A program made the position numbers and the translations under genes. From contig CAJTSM010000020.1 in assembly GCA_910578935.1 (NCBI GenBank), forward strand, positions 1 through 55,241: a stretch of DNA of 55,241 nt, in the 5' to 3' direction. This DNA is from an uncultured Oscillibacter sp. (GTDB lineage: Bacteria; Bacillota; Clostridia; Oscillospirales; Oscillospiraceae). The notes beneath the pieces are model-generated. The model was not told the DNA's origin. It did no database searches and was given only the letters and a program-made list of their open reading frames with translations. Of this stretch, positions 40,852 through 49,449 are shown one piece after another (the first letter of the stretch is position 1; every line of letters begins with the position of its first letter).

Positions 40852-40860
40852 GGCGGCACC

Positions 40861-41457
40861 TCAAATCGTCAGGTCGTTCTCCGCCTGGATCTCCGCCGCC
40901 TGGCGGAAGAGGGCGGACATGACGAGACACAGTAAGCCCCCCATGGCGAACATGGGGACGAAGAGGGCGTTATAGGTGGCCAGGGGCCGGGGGGACTGGT
41001 AATAGCACACGCTGAACAACACCCGGGCCAGGGCCGCCCCGGCGATGAGGAAGCAAAAACCGGCGGCCCGTCTTAAGCTGACGGCGTTCTCAGGGGCAAA
41101 GGGCTCCCCCCGGAGGATGGTTTTCAGCACCCGCCGGGCCTGCCAGAGAAGCGGGGCGGTACAGCAGCCTGAGAACAGAAGAAACAAGGTCAGCGCCATC
41201 TGATAGGCGTTAAAAACCCTCCACCAGCCAATCATCCAAGCCTTCGCGCTTCCCAGAAGATATGCAAGAAATAGATGGTCTTTCCCATCCAGGACCAGAC
41301 CGGCGTCCGAGTAAACGCGAATTCCACTTGGCAGGCCAATCTCCCCGACAGCCACCACCATTGGGACAAAGTACAGCGCAATCACATTGCACACCAGGGC
41401 CGCCAGCACCAGCACATAAAGTACCCTGGCAATTTTCCGAACCGGGATGTTTTCCAT
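40861..41457 (-). CDS. DUF2975 membrane protein
   Basis: 198 residues with four hydrophobic helices (VLYVLVLAALVCNVIALYFV, AYQMALTLFLLFSGC, AGFCFLIAGAALARVLF, LFVPMFAMGGLLCLVMSALF). The family commonly pairs with an adjacent XRE regulator, which follows nine bases downstream. Function unknown; possibly senses the membrane state for the regulator. ATG 41457 (MENIPV) follows GGGGGAAGG; longer frames upstream overlap the preceding gene and are not family-like. The upstream small gene ends 14 bp away. Confidence 0.85.
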   Translation of the reverse strand: MENIPVRKIARVLYVLVLAALVCNVIALYFVPMVVAVGEIGLPSGIRVYSDAGLVLDGKDHLFLAYLLGSAKAWMIGWWRVFNAYQMALTLFLLFSGCCTAPLLWQARRVLKTILRGEPFAPENAVSLRRAAGFCFLIAGAALARVLFSVCYYQSPRPLATYNALFVPMFAMGGLLCLVMSALFRQAAEIQAENDLTI

Positions 41458-41471
41458 CGTCCTTCCCCCTC

Positions 41472-41651
41472 TTACAGCGGCCTCGTGATGAATTCCATCA
41501 GCACGGTCCCGCCCGCCGCCAGCAGCGTAAAGGCCCCCATGGCGGAAAACAGCTTCAGCTTGCTTCCCTGCCGGAAGCCGCTGACAGCCATTGCGCCGCC
41601 CCAGAGGGCCAGCGCCAGGGCGGCGGGGATCAAAATCATAGTCAAGCTCAT
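41472..41651 (-). CDS. Small two-helix membrane protein, 59 residues
   Basis: A short gene, first in the unit. The protein opens MSLTMILIPAALALALWGGA and continues with LFSAMGAFTLLAAGGTVLM, so two membrane helices with the end FITRPL. It follows AGGAGG with good spacing (41651 start) and lies directly after the promoter at 41676-41704. Fourteen bases separate it from DUF2975. It is probably cotranscribed with DUF2975, XRE and DUF4173. I do not recognise a family. Confidence 0.75.
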   Translation of the reverse strand: MSLTMILIPAALALALWGGAMAVSGFRQGSKLKLFSAMGAFTLLAAGGTVLMEFITRPL

Positions 41652-41675
41652 AGCGGCACGCCTCCTTTTTCTGGT

Positions 41676-41744
41676 ATCCTACCATAGTCCATCTCGTTTG
41701 TCAATTATTTTTTATTGTTTATCAATAAATATCAATTGATAAAC
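41676..41744 (-). promoter_or_regulatory. Promoter and palindromic operator of the DUF2975-XRE unit
   Basis: Minus-strand TTGACA (41704-41699), 17-bp spacer, TAGGAT (41681-41676). Just upstream lies a perfect inverted repeat, GTTTATCAAT-N8-ATTGATAAAC (41717-41744), a likely binding site for the XRE protein. Confidence 0.65.
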
Positions 41745-41777
41745 GAGAGCTAATCCCGCAGCCGGGGCCGGACAGAC

Positions 41778-41813
41778 GGAAAGCGGGCAGTCCTTCCGGA
41801 CTGCCCGCTTTCC
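41778..41813. repeat. Perfect 16-bp hairpin in the divergent gap
   Basis: GGAAAGCGGGCAGTCC, a TTCC loop, then the exact complement. It sits between the two divergent promoters with no gene ending into it, so a terminator role is not obvious. From 41814 to 42001 I see no gene; 41830-42000 is AT-rich upstream sequence. Confidence 0.6.
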
Positions 41814-42001
41814 TGTATGGTATAGAGAAAGGAGAGGGAAAATGGTGGGGTCTGCAAGCGTTTTCCGCTTGTTGGGTTTATCTTAGCCGCAGGTTCGCAA
41901 ATTGTCAACGGCTTTCCTTTAACCTTCACACTTTGTTTACATCCGACAAATTTTGATCCCTTATATTTACAAATCGTTCGAAAATTATCTAGATTTTGTT
42001 C

Positions 42002-42057
42002 TTGACAGCTGCGTTAGCCAATGTTAATATTTAGCACGCTAATATTTAGTATGCTAA
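42002..42057 (+). promoter_or_regulatory. Promoter and twin operators of the marR-ABC operon
   Basis: TTGACA (42002-42007), 17-bp spacer, TAATAT (42025-42030). Two palindromes follow at once, TTAGCACGCTAA (42031-42042) and TTAGTATGCTAA (42046-42057), their centres 15 bp apart. A MarR dimer on each would block the start site. Confidence 0.7.
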
Positions 42058-42094
42058 TTACCTTGTCCCATAAGGACGCGGAAGGAGCTTTGCG

Positions 42095-42535
42095 ATGAAC
42101 GACTGCCCTCAATGTCTGGGACCCACCCTGGGCTGGGCGGCCCAGATGTCCAAGGCCGCCTTGGACGCGCGGGTTTCCCGGTACGACGTGACGCCCGGCC
42201 AGACCCACATTCTGCTGTACCTCAATCAGCAGGGCGGCCATGCTCTCCAGCACGAGTTGACCGGCTACCTGCGGGTAAAGCCCTCCACCGTCAACGGACT
42301 TCTGGACCGGATGGGGGAAAAGGGCCTGATTCGCCGCTCCGTCAGCGGAAAGGATGCCCGGCGCCGCCTGATTACTTTGACAGAGAAGGGAGCAGAACAG
42401 CAGGCTCTCTTCCAAAAAAGCTTTTTGGACGTGGAGAGCGCCATGGTCCGCGGCTTCACTCCGGAGGAAAAAACGGAGCTGATCTCCCTTTTAAACCGCG
42501 TGATTCAAAATCTCAAGGAGGATTCCAAAATATGA
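42095..42535 (+). CDS. MarR-family transcriptional regulator
   Basis: 146 residues with the MarR winged helix: LDARVSRYDVTPGQTHILLY, then LTGYLRVKPSTVNGLLDRM (recognition helix) and KDARRRLITLTEKG (wing). It is a likely repressor of its own operon, released by a toxic ligand. The stop overlaps the first ABC gene (ATGA). Two palindromes by the -10 are its probable sites. ATG 42095 follows GGAAGGAG. Confidence 0.92.
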   Translation: MNDCPQCLGPTLGWAAQMSKAALDARVSRYDVTPGQTHILLYLNQQGGHALQHELTGYLRVKPSTVNGLLDRMGEKGLIRRSVSGKDARRRLITLTEKGAEQQALFQKSFLDVESAMVRGFTPEEKTELISLLNRVIQNLKEDSKI

Positions 42536-44283
42536 CGAACAAACTCTGGCCCCATGCCCGGCCCTACGCTTTGTGGATTATCGCAGGCGTGGTATGCAGT
42601 GCCATGGAGGCCGTCTTTGAGCTGCTGATTCCCTTAGTCATGAGCGACATCGTTGACATCGGCATCGCTAACGGGGACCAATCCTTTATTCTGCGCAAAG
42701 GCGCGCTGATGATCGCCCTGGCGGTGGCCTCTTTGTGTTTCGGCCTGGGGGCGGCGGTGACCTCCTCCGTGGCCGGCATGGGCTTCGGAGCAAATCTCCG
42801 TCAGGCGGAGTACGACCACATCCAGACCTTCGCCTTTTCCAATATTGAGAAATTCTCCACCGCCTCCCTGGTGACCCGGCTGACCAACGACGTGCATAAC
42901 CTTCAGATGTCTTTAATGATGTCTATGCGCCTGATGGTCCGGGCCCCGGTGATGCTGGTTTCCGCTCTGTTCTTCTCCGTCCGCATCAGCTACCGGCTCA
43001 GCAATATTTTCCTGGTGGCCCTGCCCCTGCTGCTGGCCGTGGTTTCGATTCTGCTGGTGACCACCGGTCCCCTGTTCCGCTCTCTCCAGGAGAAGACCGA
43101 CGCGCTGAACCTGGTGGTGCAGGAAAACCTGGCGGGCATCCGGGTAGTCAAGTCCTTTGTCCGGGAGGACCGGGAGCGGGAAAAATTCGCGGAGCGCAAC
43201 GGCGACCTGAAAAGCACCTCCCTCCGGGCCTTCGGCAAGGTGGTCATCAACATGCCCATTATGATGCTGATCGTCTATGGGACCATCATTGCGGTCATGT
43301 GGTTCGGCGGCCAGATGGTTTACGCCGGAACCCTGGAGGCCGGAAAGCTCATCACTTACTTTACCTATATCACACAAATCATGATGTCCCTTATGATGGT
43401 TTCCATGATTTTCATGATGCTGACCCGCACCGCGGCCTGCGCCAAGCGGGTGGCGGAGGTTTTGAATGAATCCCCCGCCATCACCGACGGAGGGGCGGAA
43501 ACCGGAGAAAACGGCCTTCCCGCCGATCCGGCGGACGGTTCCATCGATTTCGACCACGTCTCCTTCAAGTACAGCGCCGAAAGCTCCGAGTGGATACTGA
43601 AGGATATCACCCTCCACATCCCCTCCGGGTCTACCGTGGGCATCCTGGGAGGCACCGGCAGCGGCAAGACCTCCCTGGTTTCCCTGATTCCACGGCTCTA
43701 CGAGGCGGACCAAGGCACGGTTTCCGTGGGCGGAAAGCCTGTGGCCTCCTATACCATGGAGCGGCTCCGGGAATCCGTCAGCATGGTGCTGCAAAAGAAC
43801 ACCCTGTTTACCGGGACGATTCGGGAAAACCTCCTCTGGGGAAACCCAGAGGCTACAGAGGAAGAGCTCTGGGCCGCCTGCCGGGCCGCCTGCGCGGACG
43901 AGTTCCTGGAACGGATGCCCGGCGGCCTGGACACGGACCTGGGCCAGGGAGGCGTCAATGTCTCCGGCGGACAGAAACAGCGGCTCTGTATCGCCCGGGC
44001 CATTTTGAAGCGGCCCAAAGTCCTCATTTTAGACGACTCCACCAGCGCCGTGGACACCGCCACGGACGCAAAAATCCGAGCGGCCTTCACCCATGAACTA
44101 AAGGACGCGACAAAGCTCATCATCGCCCAGCGGGTAGCCTCTGTCCGTGACGCGGACCTGATCCTGGTGATGGACGGCGGACGAATTGCCGCCCAGGGAA
44201 CCCATGCAGAGCTGATGAAAACCTGCGCCATTTACCAAGAGGTCTACCATTCCCAGCAGGAAGGAGGGAGCATTGATGGCTAA
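42532..44283 (+). CDS. ABC exporter half-transporter, degenerate catalytic site
   Basis: 583 residues, six membrane helices then a nucleotide-binding domain. Walker A GGTGSGKTS and signature VSGGQKQR are normal, but the Walker B end is LILDDSTSAVD (Asp where the catalytic Glu should be) and the switch His is Gln (IIAQRV). This is the inactive-site half of a heterodimeric exporter of the TM287/288 or LmrCD type. It exports drugs or lipids together with the next gene. ATG 42532 overlaps the marR stop; longer frames upstream are shadows of marR. Confidence 0.93.
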   Translation: MTNKLWPHARPYALWIIAGVVCSAMEAVFELLIPLVMSDIVDIGIANGDQSFILRKGALMIALAVASLCFGLGAAVTSSVAGMGFGANLRQAEYDHIQTFAFSNIEKFSTASLVTRLTNDVHNLQMSLMMSMRLMVRAPVMLVSALFFSVRISYRLSNIFLVALPLLLAVVSILLVTTGPLFRSLQEKTDALNLVVQENLAGIRVVKSFVREDREREKFAERNGDLKSTSLRAFGKVVINMPIMMLIVYGTIIAVMWFGGQMVYAGTLEAGKLITYFTYITQIMMSLMMVSMIFMMLTRTAACAKRVAEVLNESPAITDGGAETGENGLPADPADGSIDFDHVSFKYSAESSEWILKDITLHIPSGSTVGILGGTGSGKTSLVSLIPRLYEADQGTVSVGGKPVASYTMERLRESVSMVLQKNTLFTGTIRENLLWGNPEATEEELWAACRAACADEFLERMPGGLDTDLGQGGVNVSGGQKQRLCIARAILKRPKVLILDDSTSAVDTATDAKIRAAFTHELKDATKLIIAQRVASVRDADLILVMDGGRIAAQGTHAELMKTCAIYQEVYHSQQEGGSIDG

Positions 44284-46150
44284 GCATGGACACGGCGGCG
44301 GTCCCGGCCCCCATGGCGGCGGCTTCCGCAAACCCAAAAATATACGGGGCACCCTGGGGAAGCTCATGGGCTACCTTGGCCGTTATAAGCTCCAACTGGC
44401 GCTGGTGGCAATGCTGCTGGTGGTCAGCTCCGCCTGTACCGTGGGAGGCTCCTACCTGATCCGCCCTTTGATTAATGACTATATCCTCCCCGGCGACTTC
44501 CCCGGCCTTGCCAGGATGCTGGCGGTCATGGCCCTGGTGTACCTCCTGGGCGCCGCCTCTTCCTTCGGCTACAGCCGGATCATGGTTCACATCTCCCAGA
44601 CCACCGTAGCGAAGATTCGAGCGGATCTGTTCAGCCGGATGCAGAACCTGCCCCTGAAATTTTTTGACACCCACACCCACGGGGAGCTGATGAGTCGGTA
44701 TACCAATGACATTGAAACCGTCTCCGAGGCTTTGAACAACAGCTTTGGCAGCCTGATCTCCTGTACGCTGAACTTCACTGGAACCATCGCCATGATGCTG
44801 GTCCTCAGCCCCACGCTGACCCTCATCACCTTCGCCACCCTGGCGGTCATGCTGCTGGTGGTGAAGACCATAGGCTCCCGCTCCCGGCGGTATTTCGCCG
44901 GCCAGCAAAAGGCTCTGGGAGAGGTCAACGGCTATATCGAGGAGATGATGGAAGGTCAAAAAGTCATCAAGGTCTTCAACCATGAAAGAGCAGCCCAGGA
45001 GGGTTTCCAGCAGCGGAACGAGGCCTACCGCTCCGCCGCCGCCCGAGCCCAGATTTTCGCCGGGATGATGATGCCCGCCATGGGAAACCTCAACTATATC
45101 AACTACGCCGTCACCTGCTGCGTAGGGGGCCTCCTGGCCATCCGAAACGGCGACTTGGGCGGCCTGGCGGCCTTCCTCCAATACTCCCGGCAAGTGGGCC
45201 AGCCCATCACTCAGATTTCCCAGCAGGTGAACACCCTCCTCTCCGCCGTAGCCGGCGCGGAGCGTATCTTCGAAATCATGGAAACCCCGCCGGAGCCCGA
45301 CGAGGGTAAAATCCGCCTGGTCCGAGCGGCGGAGGATGAAACCGGGGCCCTCACCCGAGTCCACTACGACAACAACGCCTGGGCCTGGCTGAAGCCCGAC
45401 GGAACCCTGGTGCCTCTTCGGGGAGACGTGCGGTTCAGCCACGTGGCCTTCGGCTACGACGAAAACAGAACCATCCTCCACGACGTAAGTCTTTTTGCCA
45501 AGCCTGGACAAAAGATCGCTTTCGTGGGCTCCACCGGCGCGGGGAAAACCACCATTACCAGCCTGATTAACCGCTTCTATGAAATCCAGGGAGGGACCAT
45601 CACTTATGACGGGCTTGACATCCGGGACATTGCCAAGGAATCTCTCCGCCGTTCCCTGGGGGTGGTTCTTCAGGACACTCACCTTTTCACCGGCACCGTG
45701 GCGGACAACATCCGTTACGGACGGCTGGATGCCACGAACGAAGAGGTGGAGGCGGCAGCCCGCCTGGCGGGAGCCGACGGCTTTATCCGCCATCTGCCCC
45801 AGGGCTACCAAACGGTCCTCTCCGGCGACGGCGGCAGCCTCAGCCAGGGGGAGCGGCAGCTTTTGAACATTGCCAGGGCTGCCTGCGCAAATCCCCCGGT
45901 TCTGATTTTGGATGAGGCCACCAGCTCCATCGACACCCGGACGGAAAAGCTTATCGAAAAGGGCATGGACCGCCTTATGGCGGGCCGGACGGTGTTTGTT
46001 ATCGCCCACCGGCTCTCCACTGTCCGCAACGCCAAGGCCATTATGGTCCTGGAGCAGGGGGAGATCATTGAACGGGGCGACCACGACGATCTGCTGGAAC
46101 AGAGGGGACGGTATTACCAGCTCTACACCGGCCTGGCGGAACTTGCATAA
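44276..46150 (+). CDS. ABC exporter half-transporter, canonical catalytic site
   Basis: 624 residues with a His/Gly-rich N-terminus (KHGHGGGPGPHGGG), six membrane helices and an ATPase domain with Walker A GSTGAGKTT, Walker B LILDEATSSID and H-loop VIAHRLST. The signature is LSQGERQ, a variant of LSGGQ, which fits the partner role in a heterodimer: this subunit supplies the catalytic Glu and His, the other the good signature. Start ATG 44276 follows AGGAGGGAG; it overlaps the upstream gene by eight bases. The His-rich start might bind metal; this is unproven. Confidence 0.93.
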   Translation: MAKHGHGGGPGPHGGGFRKPKNIRGTLGKLMGYLGRYKLQLALVAMLLVVSSACTVGGSYLIRPLINDYILPGDFPGLARMLAVMALVYLLGAASSFGYSRIMVHISQTTVAKIRADLFSRMQNLPLKFFDTHTHGELMSRYTNDIETVSEALNNSFGSLISCTLNFTGTIAMMLVLSPTLTLITFATLAVMLLVVKTIGSRSRRYFAGQQKALGEVNGYIEEMMEGQKVIKVFNHERAAQEGFQQRNEAYRSAAARAQIFAGMMMPAMGNLNYINYAVTCCVGGLLAIRNGDLGGLAAFLQYSRQVGQPITQISQQVNTLLSAVAGAERIFEIMETPPEPDEGKIRLVRAAEDETGALTRVHYDNNAWAWLKPDGTLVPLRGDVRFSHVAFGYDENRTILHDVSLFAKPGQKIAFVGSTGAGKTTITSLINRFYEIQGGTITYDGLDIRDIAKESLRRSLGVVLQDTHLFTGTVADNIRYGRLDATNEEVEAAARLAGADGFIRHLPQGYQTVLSGDGGSLSQGERQLLNIARAACANPPVLILDEATSSIDTRTEKLIEKGMDRLMAGRTVFVIAHRLSTVRNAKAIMVLEQGEIIERGDHDDLLEQRGRYYQLYTGLAELA

Positions 46151-46157
46151 CCGGTAT

Positions 46158-46192
46158 TTGGCGGCTGACCAATGGTCAGCCGCCTTTTTTTA
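46158..46192 (+). terminator. Terminator of the marR-ABC operon
   Basis: GGCGGCTGACC with its complement around a 3-nt loop, followed by seven T residues. Confidence 0.9.
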
Positions 46193-46202
46193 TTTCCCCC
46201 TC

Positions 46203-46231
46203 TTGACAATATCGATGTTCGATATTATACT
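46203..46231 (+). promoter_or_regulatory. Promoter of padR with operator in the spacer
   Basis: TTGACA (46203-46208), 17-bp spacer, TATACT (46226-46231). The inverted repeat AATATCGA-N3-TCGATATT (46208-46226) fills the spacer, so a bound PadR dimer would exclude polymerase. Confidence 0.75.
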
Positions 46232-46266
46232 GAGGACAGTAATAACGATATTAGGGAGGCGGCTGC

Positions 46267-46590
46267 ATGGCGAGAGAGAGGTTTCAAACCCTGACGGAGC
46301 CCATGTTTTACATACTTCTCTCCCTCCGGGAGGAATGCTGCGGTACGGACATTATGGCCCGGGTATCCGCCCTGACACATGGGCGGGTGGACCTGGGGCC
46401 CGGGACTTTGTACAACCTGCTGGACAGTTTCCAACAGGCGGAGATGATCCGGGAAACCAGCGTGTCCGGCCGGAAGCGAAGTTACCTCATTACGAACAAG
46501 GGCCGGGAAACCCTGCGGATGGAGTACCGCCGCCTGCTGGCCCTGACGGAGGACTACAAGGCTTGTGTAGGAGAGGAGGAGCCACTGTGA
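46267..46590 (+). CDS. PadR-family transcriptional regulator
   Basis: 107 residues, a winged-helix repressor of the PadR family: LTEPMFYILLSLREECCGTD then IMARV, and GPGTLYNLLDSFQQAEMI, followed by the VSGRKRSYLITNKGRE wing. Such regulators usually control the membrane genes that follow. Here the stop overlaps the next gene (GTGA). ATG 46267 follows GGGAGG. It should bind the palindrome in its own promoter. Confidence 0.92.
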   Translation: MARERFQTLTEPMFYILLSLREECCGTDIMARVSALTHGRVDLGPGTLYNLLDSFQQAEMIRETSVSGRKRSYLITNKGRETLRMEYRRLLALTEDYKACVGEEEPL

Positions 46591-47984
46591 AAAACAAGAT
46601 TTGCCGCATGGAAAGCCTCAGCCCCTTTGATCTCCAGGGCACCGCGGGGCATCTCTCCGCCATGGCCGCCCGGGGCTGGCGGCTGGACCGCATTGGGCGG
46701 ATCTTCTGGAGATACCGGAGGGCGGAGCCGGCCAAGATTCATTACGCCGTCACCTGTCCTCCTGCCGCCGGGGAGGACGGCGACCTGAGGGAGCGCCTTT
46801 TCTTCCTGGAGCTCTGCACCGCCGCCGGGTGGGAGGCGGTGACGGACTGGGCAGAGCTGCAAATTTACGCCTCAGAGAAAGAAAGTCCCACGCCCCTGGA
46901 AACAGACAACACCCTCCTCCTGGAGCGGATTCACCGGTCCATGCGGCGGACCTACCTGCGGGACTGCTGGTCCTCTGGCGGAGCTATGACGGTGCTGCTG
47001 TTCTTTCTCGGCTGCACCATGCTGGGACATCCCATTTCCTTCTTCCTCAGCAGCGTCGAGCTCCTGATTGCGGCGGTCTGTCCCTTATTCATCCTGGGAG
47101 AGCTCTGGGCCGTGGGGACCTATTACCGCTGGTACCGGCGTTCCCTCCGCTTGGTGGAAGAGGGCGAAGCCCTGGCCATCGCCCCCCGGTACTGCCGGAT
47201 TCTCAACCGCCTGTCCCAGCTCGTTCTGTTCCTGCTGCTCCTGACCTTGGTTTTCACCCTCTTCTCTCCGGAGAGCTCCCGGGATTCGTCCCGCCTTGCC
47301 CTACAGCTTCTAGTGTATCTTTTCTTCACCGTGCTGCTCAATCTTTTAGGGCAGTGGTGGGACCGCCGGGGAACCCCTCTGGACTATCGTTTTTTGTCCG
47401 GCTTTCTCGCATTCACGGCCATCATTCTGTGCCTGGATTACTTCGCGCCGTTCAGCCGCTCCGGTCCCCCGGAGCCTTCCTCCTATACCTGGAATAACCG
47501 GGAATGGGACACGGAGCCCCAGGCCCTTCCCCTGGCATTGGAAGACCTGACCGGGGAGCCCTGGAGCCATGTCCGGCGGCGGACCACTACGGAGGGACGC
47601 ACTCCCTTCGCTGTCAAAATCTCCTACAGCGAAACCGCCGCTCAGGGGGACGGCATAGAGGCTTACCTTTATTATTCCGTTCTGGATGCCCGCTTTGATT
47701 TTGTCTACCGGGCCATGCTGGAGGAGACTTTGGAGGATGCCGGATTTTCCTTCCGCACCACAACTCTCCTAATCCGGCGCTGCGTCCGGGAAGACCCCGC
47801 CCCCTGGGGCGCGGAAGCAGTTTATCAGCGTTACCAGGACGATGAACCTACCGGCGAGTGGATTCTCTGCTGGCCGGGACGCATCGTGACGGTTTACACG
47901 GAGAACCAGCCCATAAACGACGGGCAAAGGGCCCTCATCTCCGCCCGGCTGGCCCCGGAGGATTGGAAGGAGGACACCAGATGA
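46587..47984 (+). CDS. DUF2812 membrane protein, paralogue 1
   Basis: 465 residues. The N-terminal 100 residues are the DUF2812 domain (HLSAMAARGWRLDRIGRIFW and LCTAAGWEAVTDWAELQIYA). Then come four hydrophobic segments (two at about 130-180, two at about 215-290) and a C-terminal extracytoplasmic domain ending in CWPGRIVTVY. DUF2812 proteins are typically cotranscribed with PadR, as here. Function unknown. The start is GTG 46587, overlapping padR. It shares its full layout and the PAPWGAEAVY/PAPWGAGEVY motif with the next gene, so the two arose by duplication. Confidence 0.85.
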   Translation: MKNKICRMESLSPFDLQGTAGHLSAMAARGWRLDRIGRIFWRYRRAEPAKIHYAVTCPPAAGEDGDLRERLFFLELCTAAGWEAVTDWAELQIYASEKESPTPLETDNTLLLERIHRSMRRTYLRDCWSSGGAMTVLLFFLGCTMLGHPISFFLSSVELLIAAVCPLFILGELWAVGTYYRWYRRSLRLVEEGEALAIAPRYCRILNRLSQLVLFLLLLTLVFTLFSPESSRDSSRLALQLLVYLFFTVLLNLLGQWWDRRGTPLDYRFLSGFLAFTAIILCLDYFAPFSRSGPPEPSSYTWNNREWDTEPQALPLALEDLTGEPWSHVRRRTTTEGRTPFAVKISYSETAAQGDGIEAYLYYSVLDARFDFVYRAMLEETLEDAGFSFRTTTLLIRRCVREDPAPWGAEAVYQRYQDDEPTGEWILCWPGRIVTVYTENQPINDGQRALISARLAPEDWKEDTR

Positions 47985-49396
47985 AGGATGTGAAATACCG
48001 TTGGAACACCCTCTGTCTCTACGATTACCGGGGCGTGGAGGAACACCTCTCCGCCATGGCCGCCCGGGGCTGGCGGCTGGAGAAGGCGGGAAACAGCCTC
48101 TGGAAATACCGCCGTGCGAAGCCTGCAAGCCTCCGTTACGCCGTTACTTACAATGCCGGAGCCTCCCAATTCAACCCCGGCCCCACAGAGGGTCAGGAAT
48201 CTCTGGAGGAGCTCTGCGCCGCCGCCGGGTGGGAGAAGGTTTCCGATTGGGCCCAAGCCCAGATTTTCTCCACAGGGGACCCCTCTGCCGTTCCCCTGGA
48301 AACCGACGAAGCCCTCCGGCTGGAGAACATCCACCGCTCCATGCGGAAAAACTTTCTCCCCGCCAACATCGCTCTTCTAGCCATCGGACTGCTGATGGCC
48401 TCTTCCCTGGTATACTCCCTGGTTTCAGGGCACGTTCTCCGGCTGTTTGAGAGCAACGCCCATCTGCTCTCCGGAACGATGTTCTTGTTTGTCGCTCTCC
48501 TGGAGGCATACACCCTGTTCCATTACTATGGCTGGCGGCGGCGCTCCCGGAGGTCCATTGAGGAGAGCGGCTCCTGCTTTCCGATCAATACCCGGGCCTA
48601 CCAGCGGCTGAACCGGACCGGACTGTTTCTGGTGGGGTTCTTATTGACAGCCTATCTGCTGGCGGAGCTTTTTAGCGGGAACCGGGGCATGGCGCTCTTT
48701 TATGTGGTGTATCTCACCCTGTTTGTCCTGCTGGTCTTCCTGGTCCGGCGGACCACGCTCCAGCTCCGGAAGTGGAAGGCCTCCAAAGGCGTCAACATGG
48801 CGGTGACACTGGCGGTGGACGTCGTTCTGGCCTTTGCCCTGGTGGGCGGGCTGACCTTTGGAGCCATCCGCTTCGGCTGGTTCTCCGGCGGGAGCGGGGA
48901 AACGTATACCTATCAGAATGTACACTTTGACGTACATCCCAGGGAGGACTTGCCCCTGACCCTCTCCGATTTGACCGGGAAGAACTACCGGCACATCCAT
49001 CGGGAGCGGAGGCGTGAAGGTTCTTTCCTCCTGTCAAAGTGGAGCTGCCGGGAGATGGTCCTGGAAAATAGCCGGGAGGAAAACGTCTGGCCCGGCTCCC
49101 TTCACCTCAGCTATACGGTCTATGTCCCCCGGTTTCAATGGGTTTACGGCAACGTTGTGGACGAGCTCTTAGGGGATGCCGCCCCCCGCCCGTCCTATGG
49201 CATGGCGTATGCATACCTCCCCGAAGACCCGGCTCCCTGGGGGGCGGGGGAGGTTTACCGCCTCTGGCGGGAAAGCGAACCCTCAAATTCCTGGCTCCTG
49301 TGCTTTCCGGGCCGGGTGGTGAGCCTCAGCATGGATTGGGAGCCCACGGCCGCGGAAAAGGCCCTGGTGCAAAGCCGCCTGGAGCCGGAAGCATGA
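47981..49396 (+). CDS. DUF2812 membrane protein, paralogue 2
   Basis: 471 residues and a duplicate of the previous gene: DUF2812 domain (VEEHLSAMAARGWRLEKAGN, LCAAAGWEKVSDWAQAQIFS), membrane segments near residues 125-180 and 215-315, then a C-terminal domain with EDPAPWGAGEVYRLWRE and FPGRVVSLS. Start ATG 47981 overlaps the previous stop (ATGA), and GGAAGGAGG precedes it, so the three genes form one operon. Function unknown; two copies suggest a heteromeric membrane complex. A hairpin with A- and T-runs follows. Confidence 0.85.
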   Translation: MKDVKYRWNTLCLYDYRGVEEHLSAMAARGWRLEKAGNSLWKYRRAKPASLRYAVTYNAGASQFNPGPTEGQESLEELCAAAGWEKVSDWAQAQIFSTGDPSAVPLETDEALRLENIHRSMRKNFLPANIALLAIGLLMASSLVYSLVSGHVLRLFESNAHLLSGTMFLFVALLEAYTLFHYYGWRRRSRRSIEESGSCFPINTRAYQRLNRTGLFLVGFLLTAYLLAELFSGNRGMALFYVVYLTLFVLLVFLVRRTTLQLRKWKASKGVNMAVTLAVDVVLAFALVGGLTFGAIRFGWFSGGSGETYTYQNVHFDVHPREDLPLTLSDLTGKNYRHIHRERRREGSFLLSKWSCREMVLENSREENVWPGSLHLSYTVYVPRFQWVYGNVVDELLGDAAPRPSYGMAYAYLPEDPAPWGAGEVYRLWRESEPSNSWLLCFPGRVVSLSMDWEPTAAEKALVQSRLEPEA

Positions 49397-49432
49397 AAAA
49401 GGGGAAGAGGCGCTTTGCCTCTCCCCCTTTTC
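49396..49432. terminator. Terminator between the DUF2812 operon and spo0A
   Basis: A-rich arm with GGGGAAGAGGC pairs with GCCTCTCCCCC and a T-run, around a short loop. It serves convergent genes. Confidence 0.7.
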
Positions 49433-49449
49433 TATGCGTCTATGCGTTT

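Noticed and set aside
41778..41813. The perfect 16-bp hairpin as a plain terminator
   Set aside because: No gene ends into it from either side and no U-tract follows, so it is listed as a repeat only.
44120..46084. A 654-codon minus-strand frame opposite the second ABC subunit, and similar long antisense frames at 31250-32974, 10041-11042 and 1267-2277
   Set aside because: They are shadows of well-identified genes; composition is unlike real proteins and they lack ribosome binding sites.
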